Positions 35,801-41,944 of a stretch of 64,000 nucleotides of DNA are shown piece by piece; positions within the stretch are counted from its first letter, which is position 1; the number at the start of each line of letters is the position of its first letter. Below the pieces are notes generated by a model. The model was not told the origin of the DNA. It saw only the letters and a program-made list of their open reading frames with translations, and ran no database searches. Source of the DNA: Symsagittifera roscoffensis (Eukaryota > Xenacoelomorpha > Acoela > Convolutidae); assembly GCF_963678635.1 (NCBI RefSeq), contig NC_087064.1, forward strand, positions 14,997,802 through 15,061,801, read 5' to 3'. The position numbers were made by a program, and so were the translations under genes.

Positions 35801-38726
35801 AGACTTCAAGCCTCAGAAGGTAAACGTGAAGAGAGGTTCAACGAACGGACAGGTAGGGGAAGTGGAGATCGGCAAAGAATGGATCTCGAAGGCACATCAG
35901 AACATGGGCAAACAAGTGACGAGTGATCTATTGGAGAGGAACAAGACGAGGAACACTTCCCGGACGTGGTGGGTGGCCCTCGAAACATTGAAGGAAATGG
36001 AGGACTGCTTGAAGAAGTTGGACAGTGGAATAGCTCGCAGGCGACGCAATTGGGCCACCCAGCAAAAAGCCGAGGTTAATAAGATAGAGATGGCAAGTCA
36101 TCTGAAGAGGTCCTGGCAGAGTTTGTTGAAGGATCATTTTGAAGAGGCGATGAGAACATCCTCATCAGCACCGCCACTAATGGCGAATCCCTTCGTTAGA
36201 ACTGCGGGACAATTAATGTTCACCTGGAGTCTGGTGGGAATAGAGTTGGAGACATTGACCTCGTATGACAGGCTGAAGTTGGGAAGCAAGAAGCTAGAGG
36301 TGTATCAGGCACTGATGCAACACGTGGCCAGGGACAATTCAGGCTTGAGCCTGGCTAGGAGAAAAGATGCCACATGTTTCTTGAGATGGACAATGTCAAT
36401 GATGTCTGATAGCACCATCCTGGCATGCCACCAGAGAGCAAGTGGAAGTAAAACCATGGAGAGAAGAGTCTCAACGATCATCTTGAACGTATATCAGAGT
36501 ACAGGAATAGAGAAAGAAGATGGTTCCAGACTATCCTTAGAGAACCATCGAAAGCTGGACGAGGTACGGAGGTTCTCTAATAAGAAGTTCGAGGAAGAAC
36601 ATGATGTTCACCGTAACCTGGCCTCGTCAGAACAGTACTCGAGACTCAGTGAGAAGGGGGAATACCAATATGTGTCTGGAGTGATGGGAATAGCCTACAA
36701 TCCCTTCTTAGACTCGGAAGCTGGAGGAGCCCACAGAAACCATGAGGTAGCGGAGCTACTGAAGTTTTGGACAGAAAGGATAATGGAGATAGACGCGGTG
36801 GAGAAAGAGGGGCCGAGCCTGGGACTGATTCTTGAGAAAACACCAGAGGTGATAAGCATACCGCGCTCAAACAAGAGAGTTGAAGTGAACATGGGCGGTG
36901 GAAATGGCTTGTTAACCACGAACTTGGGAGTGATATGGAAGCTACTAAGACCCTCCTGGTGTCCACATCCCCATGCGAGTCTAATCGAGGAAACCACCGA
37001 GCGAGTGAGGTTAGCCCCAACGGAAGATGAAGATCTGGCGAAGTTGAGTGTGCTACATAAGCTAATCACACCCCAGATGCAAGAGCCAAGCGAAAGGACG
37101 AGCGACCCCGGGTCAGCAAAGAAATTGGAGCCGGGTAGCTGTCTGGATTCGACGTGTGGGAACGGAGAGCACATCTGCGATGGACGGTCATGCGTCAGGA
37201 TACTGTCGTTTCAAAAAGAAGACCTGGTCACTTGGTTCGAAGACATCACAGAAAGGGAGAAAAGTGAAGTGCAAATAATAGCGGAATGTTACGCGAGAAC
37301 CACGGTGAATATAGCGACAGCTCTCGGATTCTTCTCGAGAATGTGTGGTCTGCAGGCACTGGAGAGACTGGAGTCTGAGCATCATTTAGTGACGGCGTTG
37401 AGCGTAGAATCATGGCCCGGGGTGTTGCAGGTGACTCAAAAACACATCCGGAGCTGGAAAGTTGGTCTTGAGGCGGAAATGGGATTTCCCCTGAGCGAAG
37501 CTTATGGCTTGCCATTGAACGCGAAATCGCTGATAGGGTCAATGATGGCCAACTTGTGCGGAAGTCACTACCCGCTACACATGGCGATGGTGGAAGTGTC
37601 CAGCCAGAGAATACTGGTGGACAAGGCCTTCTCAGTGCCCAAGTGCGTGAGGTTGGCTCGGATGTCGCATCACTCGCACAAGTTGTTGAGAAAAATCAAA
37701 GGGACAGTACCAAAAGAATTGAGAGATGACTTAAGCGAAATCTGGGGAGAAGATCTTCTGAAGTTGGAAAGAGAAAACACAAGCGATCACGAGAGACAAA
37801 ACGTGATCGGGAAATCTGTGGGAAGTACTCCAAACCTGGAAGACAATGACACGATGCACGAGAAAATGATGGAGCTTGAGCCTCTCTTGGAAGCCTCAGG
37901 GGAGCGTAATCTCAGGAGCATTGAGATCTCTCATGGGGAATGCCCATGCCACTGTTTGGCACAAACGGTGTGGTATCCAGATCACAAGAACCTTTGCCTG
38001 GTGTGGGATGTGGAAGAGATTCGGTCGATCGGACTACCGGATCACCGGCAGAAGGTGACGCTCTTAGTAGTGAGTACGATGTTAGCTCTGAGATGGATAG
38101 AAGAGAATATAACGAAGTATCGGGAGGCGACGACGCCAACGGCTGAGTCAATATACGCGATAGACTACAGCAGGAGACTTGAGTTGTTTGAGACTGCGTG
38201 CAAAGTATTCGCCATACCGACGGAAGTCAGGCACGTATGGAGTCGCTTGAGGTACTTTCCATGGTTTCGGGCGACACTGACGTCTTGGCTGTACAGGGCA
38301 ACGAAAGATCACATGAGAAAACATCAAAAGGAGTATCGACAGTTCCAGGCCGAGATTGGGCCGGAAGCTTTCAAGAGACCCCTGCTAACCCATCGTAATG
38401 CGATCACGACGGGATGGAAGAGAGTGGGTAAGATGTCTAGAGACAATACCAAAGCGAGGGAGTCGATACTAGAGGAAGACCTGGCGAAGAACGTGAGCTT
38501 GAGCCTGCACAACTCCTTTTGCTTGAACCGAGAAGCTAGGGTGAAGGCACTACCCAACCAAGCAAAGAGATTGCAGGAGCAGAGAGAATGGATGCGATCC
38601 TATGAACAGCTGAAGGCTTGGGAGGAGATTGTGATTAGTTCCGATGATGAAGAGGAACTGTTGAGACAGTTTGCCGCATCTAGCACTTCAGGATGCAGTA
38701 CCTCCAAGGCGAAGAGTACGAGATGA
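29847..38726 (+). CDS. ORF2 of copy B: giant SGNH/GDSL-hydrolase-containing protein (2959 aa, intact)
   Basis: The start is the ATG at 29847 (MADRFWNS), shared with copy A. Approximate residues: Glu/Arg/Gln-rich coiled coil (145-250); SGNH hydrolase domain (400-570) with GDSLVR (Ser block, 413), a Gly block near AGAATPQ, GTNDVS (Asn block, 463) and DGIHF (Asp-His block, 559), so all four family residues are present. A second SGNH-like module follows (835-1050): GSDFEG replaces GDS, GMNDHLH keeps the Asn block, and DDHPAI is a possible Asp-His block. It looks degenerate. A hydrophobic segment lies near 1200-1230. Residues 1600-2060 are charged and low in complexity, with a Ser/Thr patch. A Cys cluster (C-x4-C-x6-C-x4-C, 2430-2450) and a CPCHC motif (near 2695) could bind zinc. 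I do not recognise the remaining ~1900 residues. No signal peptide is visible, so a classical envelope is unlikely. SGNH esterases occur in ORF1 of CR1-type LINEs, but this size and position in an LTR element is unusual. Confidence 0.85.
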   Translation: MADRFWNSVPAALKKPTLDELYRRLRDLDYTQIDERMAVMLNAILQLEDQGECRESATEAVLMVGYTTEGISNREQTRWLSWNADGGVRGFDLARNPGLSNNTEHGAGEFPLPTRPTARSTGQSSSKVPSMSRAQQTTEAYPDLGVLKKELEKALKERNKANLDRDQAKLDREKLQLERDQAVDERDQTLKLLEMLRAEHQQELRVRENVANRDQLKSELERIEQRQRELDAQKGARSNERVVTSSRPESRMEVDEAPRARGRFNLDREAREHMSEGLEVWIPNDATPSLRNLETQPVRPLMDVVLPGYTPTSTSSGSQVSGASSRLKELGEKLQQQSRERSTRPELPPTWREQPVRNVVIASYKKNTEGNYHKHSRLDWNAEQQARRDCFHDAAWVQYLAPPRVPEGAVHLIIGDSLVRVLTQIRSHWQTGVLSFAGAATPQMLATLDMLGMTKVYTVTLMVGTNDVSRGEARKVTRLCDKMSCLLEELRIQMDPILLTICTVPYNMMFDQHSLEMNQRVRSLNKAIREIHRNSVLPLRLLDVAERMENKGFPEDTSKDGIHFDRPRGAEWLNDVFQEHINTLEADLLETAQFTLGPPPNPPFLASRALAGRLGARVDTRDSSRSNQTRLQSATPMESEEVESSTPPASAMSSVVVADDRREKKSRETTRLRYPEKVKELDLETLECRRELAETLGIERVSHEDLNRHHCVDWLKAHEAHFSRAKLMETTDLTGIPTKTIMGPINYRPLKLLGSPGLIAEPPKHRTSIARIRLATPAQLKVVDKLLNPGGMELPDAAYEGPKLAEDPRYGKPCGGTQLAKTLAVYDRADPAAARVVIVAGSDFEGTSPKLFWPETLVYSLPGAELNQMLTLVVAIKSEMPCEPELLLFAGMNDHLHAMGLLEQLKGKEVPTSRKIWEAIQALFAAMNEVQENVASRFGSKTKVVFTTSPGYASMPPALQFVYAVLILIAEGSEWRILMAAPNRELEPVNLRLYKSELPAAWADISHALRGFYRLADVLIVLDEVLLLEISNFARQLKFSPVIGDDHPAINQLTASLWFRSMDVKVANSTSRTRGPNNERRNVVETEKQLESMKYRLTQENGWWPFLTPRLENVTNKTREEAPLLVKQIWSFLEKQLELAETRDMTVVRFVSAANEVTIGGFWREHANGELKTRRDYEILKFLSPCWEREFLAGVFGTTATIFGAFVQEILGMSISLLLALYLVYPRYLFNMGPAYMFSRGVETLRVDGYLALILLTHGELVSFHRLMEYGEPLSMGRVHTSTETSSYKCAAGLKTLLVQYLMMQNRYMTGEDENPTSREKWEKANRGMPLLTDLCLAMRSDPMGIIRGLEEVVTCIYGPAVTYAFPDPLVITYRHSVTHLSLISVLDGTALNWCQQEVLRARMSNTVLFGKVKDAEMMRCNFRGQMQCRMGGKREGPIEMYPKFWNLNPLTANGREVLRIPAWKECFALVKRELEAIMEKEILPATMPEFPTVRRMTLGMNSPLVVPSIMARMTAEEMQKDFTDGWDPLFIGYTAAVYFHTSEMKVNSWTTQAKKSRGSQPPGYEVRKVLRTLEKEELENMLPIWDDGRMIVMEGHVALVDDMKFATRKYKAPYGLEQVEVRQEGTELDAAGQLHVALTEYKKLDPATPSPLSVDAPGDNRSGPVEDRFKKILERRRHESEEESMDETLSEAGEDMEVGNTPEPGQSGEELTTQELLKDLSEENWADTATPPLIPSPRKNLELPLAGETFNMGMLLLSSEERGKNTFEGNRDIFLGSLEDDAWQEFLEEFNREVGSETTLDKFKKELWDAVVRFGEPLLIGTGLDEKARKELLNKLVELRNARSKTRKEKCEDSSTLKQKTVDKMVDDIKRDKVGTSNMIKSTNILKARAGGRQELEGVDGEVESMMIATTPSSREVKTRKRKREVEGWGSPSVDAVSEGNLRETAPIVLARCKTAAYKNSSELRKPLEVEKEIEVSTSSTSEEDFKPQKVNVKRGSTNGQVGEVEIGKEWISKAHQNMGKQVTSDLLERNKTRNTSRTWWVALETLKEMEDCLKKLDSGIARRRRNWATQQKAEVNKIEMASHLKRSWQSLLKDHFEEAMRTSSSAPPLMANPFVRTAGQLMFTWSLVGIELETLTSYDRLKLGSKKLEVYQALMQHVARDNSGLSLARRKDATCFLRWTMSMMSDSTILACHQRASGSKTMERRVSTIILNVYQSTGIEKEDGSRLSLENHRKLDEVRRFSNKKFEEEHDVHRNLASSEQYSRLSEKGEYQYVSGVMGIAYNPFLDSEAGGAHRNHEVAELLKFWTERIMEIDAVEKEGPSLGLILEKTPEVISIPRSNKRVEVNMGGGNGLLTTNLGVIWKLLRPSWCPHPHASLIEETTERVRLAPTEDEDLAKLSVLHKLITPQMQEPSERTSDPGSAKKLEPGSCLDSTCGNGEHICDGRSCVRILSFQKEDLVTWFEDITEREKSEVQIIAECYARTTVNIATALGFFSRMCGLQALERLESEHHLVTALSVESWPGVLQVTQKHIRSWKVGLEAEMGFPLSEAYGLPLNAKSLIGSMMANLCGSHYPLHMAMVEVSSQRILVDKAFSVPKCVRLARMSHHSHKLLRKIKGTVPKELRDDLSEIWGEDLLKLERENTSDHERQNVIGKSVGSTPNLEDNDTMHEKMMELEPLLEASGERNLRSIEISHGECPCHCLAQTVWYPDHKNLCLVWDVEEIRSIGLPDHRQKVTLLVVSTMLALRWIEENITKYREATTPTAESIYAIDYSRRLELFETACKVFAIPTEVRHVWSRLRYFPWFRATLTSWLYRATKDHMRKHQKEYRQFQAEIGPEAFKRPLLTHRNAITTGWKRVGKMSRDNTKARESILEEDLAKNVSLSLHNSFCLNREARVKALPNQAKRLQEQREWMRSYEQLKAWEEIVISSDDEEELLRQFAASSTSGCSTSKAKSTR

Positions 38727-39156
38727 ATGGGCAAATCGGATGGATCTTGAGTCTTGAGAGGGAAAGGGGGCTTGAGTGTGAATCCGAGTGAAACTTGGAT
38801 TCACGAAAAAGAAATTTTAACAAAGCAAATATTGTTACTAATATACTATATCTATTATATAAATCGAAATGCTGCATGACAATTTCCTGATTGAATAGGA
38901 CAAAAGAGATTTTTAAATGATTGGCTTGAAAAGCGAAAATTCAAAGGTGCAGGTAAATGCAGATTTTGGTTGCTGTTTAGCAATAGTGTGAAAATTTTAA
39001 ATGGTCGTGAATTTTGGGGTGTAGATAATCTTAAATCTGCTGCAAACTTCTGTAAATGACCACTGGCACTGTATCTTGAGCAACACTCGGTTTTTCTGGG
39101 ACTCACTGGCAGAAGACAGCGCGCGATGAGGACATCGATCTCAAGTCCGGGGAGTA
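38727..39156 (+). other. 3' UTR and polypurine region of copy B
   Basis: This non-coding segment aligns with 16610-17018 of copy A. It ends in tcaagtccggggagta immediately before the 3' LTR, where the polypurine tract primer for plus-strand DNA synthesis is expected. It contains CTTGAG clusters and an AT-rich stretch. Confidence 0.7.
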
Positions 39157-40041
39157 TGTGCCAGTCGGTCATATTTGGAAGTTTGACCTTGAGAAGAGCA
39201 GAAAACACTTGATTTTGGAGTGAAATTTAAATTTTTAAATTTTCGAATGGAACATGTCATGCACGATTTTCTCGCGAGAACTGAAAATCAAAAAAGGAAA
39301 AGAGAACAATTTTAGAACAATTGCGGGAAAGTTGTCAGAAAAAAACGAGTGGGAAATTGCTATTCGCAATTTCCATCATAGTGAACAAGAGTAGAGCTGT
39401 CCTATCTGAAATAGAAGACAGAGTATTCCCGAGAGAGCAATTATTCGAACTGGACCAGAGTGAACCTTCGACGGAAGGGTGGACAGCTTGAGTGTCCCAA
39501 TGGTCCACATAAAACTTCGTTCGTGAGTTCAAACTTACCCTTACCATTCAAACTGATAAACATTGAACTTATCTAGTTACCTTAGTTAATTCTAGAGTTG
39601 CTCACCCATTTAATTACTTCCTGTGCTTGAGCGCATCAACATGTGAGTCCTTAATTTAAATTTCTAGAGTGTGTTTTATGATTGTTATGTTGAGGTAAGG
39701 CGAGTTTTAGGTTGATCCATCTGAAATGGATCAAGGTCACACTGTCTAATAAAAAGTAACCTAACGGATTGTTCCAACCCGGTTTTTAACGGCGTTCATG
39801 TATTTTGGGTATCTAGAGACCTAAGTATGGGGACGTTCTTAATTCTAGAGTGGGGGGATATTTTAGTAGTAGCCTTTAAGCTGTAACGGGTCGTAGTCTC
39901 ATGTCACAAGCGAACCGAACTGGCTCCGACCGTTCTTGAGGTGGGAAAACACAAGAGATAGTGTCCCTGACCCTTGAGCCAGTGGTTATAGGGCCTATTT
40001 TTCTTAAGCCTCATGTGTGACTGTAGTAGACGAATGTTACA
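39157..40041 (+). repeat. 3' LTR of copy B
   Basis: This 885-bp LTR differs from 17019-17903 at one base by my reading (G at about 39523). It has TG...CA ends. It is followed directly by gatctcgag, the continuation of copy A. Confidence 0.9.
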
Positions 40042-40964
40042 GATCTCGAGTCCGGGGAGTATGTGCCAGTCGGTCATATTTGGAAGTTTGACCTCGAGAG
40101 AAGCAAAAAGCACTTAATTTTGGAGTGAAATTTAATTTTTCAAAATTTCGAATGGAACCTGTCATGCACGATTTTCTCGCGATAACTGAAAATCAGAAAA
40201 GAGAAGTCAGAACGATCGAGTGACAATCGCGGGAAAGTTGCTAGAAAATCAGTTGGAAATTGCTAATCGCAATTTCAGTAGCGATAATAATCCGGAGTAG
40301 AGCTGTCCCATCTAGAAGAGAGACGAGCGCATTCCCACGAACTGGATTGTTGTGATTGGAGTATTATTCTAAACTGGACTAGAGTGAACCTTCGGTGGAA
40401 AGGTGGACAGCTAGAGTGTCCCAATGGTTCACGAGAACTTACAGTCTAGAGAAAAAACTTGTTCTTGTTATTAAAACTGACTAACATTAAACTCATTTTA
40501 GTTACTTTATTGATTCTTGAGTTGCTCACCGACTTATTTACTTCCTGGTTCTTGAGCGTGCTACAATGTGAGTACTAATTTAAATTTTTAGAGTGTGTTT
40601 TACAATTGTTATGTTGAGGTAAGGCGAGTTTTAGGTTGATCCATCTGAAATGGATCAAAGTTCCACTGTCTAATAAAAAGTAACTTAACGGATTGTTCCG
40701 ACCCGGTTTTTAATGGCGTTCATGTATTTTGGGTATCTAGAGACCTAAGTATGGGGACGTTTCTAATTCTAGAGTGGGGGGATATTTTAGTAGTAGCCTT
40801 TAAGCTGTAACGGGTCGTAGTCTCATGTCACAAGCGAACCGAATTGGCTCCGACTGATTTGAGGTACAAAAACACAAGAGATAGTGTCCCTGACTCTTGA
40901 GCCAATGGTTATAGGGCCTATTTTTCTTAAGCCTCATGTGTGACTGCAGTAGACGAATGTTACA
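40042..40964 (+). repeat. Remnant of copy A: 20-bp pre-LTR tract plus A's 3' LTR (40062-40964)
   Basis: The first 20 bp match the polypurine region seen before B's 3' LTR, with one substitution (ctcgag for ctcaag). The 903-bp LTR that follows shares its ends and overall sequence with B's LTRs but has many substitutions and small indels, especially around 40140-40420. It is therefore not a recent duplicate of the adjacent LTR. It ends GTTACA at 40964, after which unique flanking DNA begins. Confidence 0.85.
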
Positions 40965-41944
40965 TTGGTTGAAATTTGAGCCAACGAATTTATGGATTGA
41001 TTGTTTACTGTTCAACCAGCATAAACTCAAGCTGCAGATTAGTGACCGCCGCAGCCGCACCAACGTGTTGCGAGCTTGCCATCAAATTGCGAGCTTGCCA
41101 CGAACGTGTTGCGAGCTTGCCACCCGACTGTATGCGAAATTTAGAGCCGGTTATCGCCGCCAAGCGGCGACGCGCGCGTGGCACTGGCGACCTTAAACCG
41201 AGACTCGGCTAATTTAGTCTTTCGACCAATTGAAAAGATTTGGAACTTATGCGACTGCTTTTTTATTTTGGAACCTATGGGACTGATTGTCAAGAGATGT
41301 TAGTTTCATCTGGATCTAGAGCAGTGTTTTCAATTGTTTCTCTTGCATCATTGGTGTTGGTTTGATTTTGGTTCCATCGATGATGTGGTTTCGATTCTGG
41401 CTCCATCGATAATTTCTCCCACGAACAGGTTTATATTGTCTTCCGGACAATTTTTATTCATTTAAAATATAAGTGCTTTTAACCCCTAAATCAATTAAAA
41501 GATTTTTAATGAATTGGTCTTGAATTTAAATGAATTTGTTTTGAGTCAAATTTTGATTTGGACAGGTACATTTTTGAACACAAAACTAAAAATATTTTGG
41601 GAGTAAGTTTTCAGTGTCAACAAAAAATGCTGGCCATTCTGGTTAACATATGATATCTGTTCAATCTTGAATGTTAATTGAATCTTAATTCAATTTAGTT
41701 TTTTAGCTATGTCCATAGATAGACTGCAACTTTAGGGGCAACTCCTCGCTCCTTAATTCCTCTCGCGTGGTAGAACTGAAAAGTAGTAGGAAAGCCCTGT
41801 GTCACTTCACAGCGACCAGCTAATCTAGTTCCTTTTTTGTTGTTTTTATAAGCCTCCTTTAGTCTGACTGGAAAAGCAAGAGGTGAGAAACTTCGACATC
41901 AATGATGATCTCCAAAATTTAATACATAATTTTGCCTCTTTCAG
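40965..41944. other. Flank between retroelement and H1-like receptor, with a GC-rich island
   Basis: This is mostly AT-rich, non-coding DNA, probably intron of the receptor gene. The exception is a GC-rich patch (about 41037-41215) containing three copies of gcgagcttgcca and a small perfect hairpin (cgccgc-caa-gcggcg near 41155). No TM1-type exon with a Gly-Asn motif was found here. The last bases before 41945 are a typical polypyrimidine acceptor (cctctttcag). Confidence 0.6.

Larger units (their letters stand above)
17019..40041 (+). mobile_element. Complete giant Ty3/gypsy retrotransposon, copy B (about 23.0 kb)
   Basis: The structure reads LTR (17019-17903), leader (17904-20515), gag-pol-macro ORF (20516-29323), ORF2 (29847-38726), 3' UTR with a purine-rich tract, then LTR (39157-40041). 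Both LTRs are 885 bp, start TGTGCCAG and end GTTACA, and I see one mismatch between them (T at about 17385, G at about 39523). Both ORFs are intact. Flanks are gat on each side (17016-17018 and 40042-40044), or cgat/agat if the LTR is taken one base shorter. This is compatible with a short target duplication, although 4-6 bp is more usual for Ty3/gypsy. The protease-RT-RNase H-integrase order is the Ty3/gypsy order. At 23 kb it is several times the usual 5-8 kb of such elements. Confidence 0.9.
1..40964 (+). mobile_element. Outer giant Ty3/gypsy retrotransposon, copy A (5' end outside window, interrupted by copy B)
   Basis: Copy A runs from the window edge, where it is already inside gag, to 17018. 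It resumes at 40042 and ends with its own 3' LTR at 40062-40964. The inference rests on the join: the pre-LTR sequence of A stops at ...gacatcgat (17018), and the rest of that motif, gatctcgagtccggggagta, appears at 40042-40061 directly before an LTR. The uninterrupted version of the same motif precedes B's 3' LTR (39132-39156). Gene order is gag-pol with a macro-like C terminus, then a giant ORF2. Three frame-breaking deletions, near 3060, 6548 and 12320, make A non-autonomous. Its LTR is 903 bp and clearly diverged from B's LTRs, so A is older. Confidence 0.8.

Noticed and set aside
29847-38726. ORF2 as a retroviral-type envelope
   Set aside because: It occupies the envelope position and has an upstream splice acceptor, but no signal peptide, no clear fusion peptide and no C-terminal membrane anchor are visible; the SGNH and coiled-coil content argues against it.
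39157-40964. Tandem LTRs as a simple local duplication of B's 3' LTR
   Set aside because: The second LTR differs at many positions and in length (903 versus 885 bp), and the intervening 20 bp completes copy A's interrupted motif, so nested insertion explains it better.
40976-41212. Overlapping plus-strand ORFs in the GC-rich island as the missing TM1 exon
   Set aside because: There is no hydrophobic helix and no Gly-Asn motif, and no in-phase donor leads to 41945.
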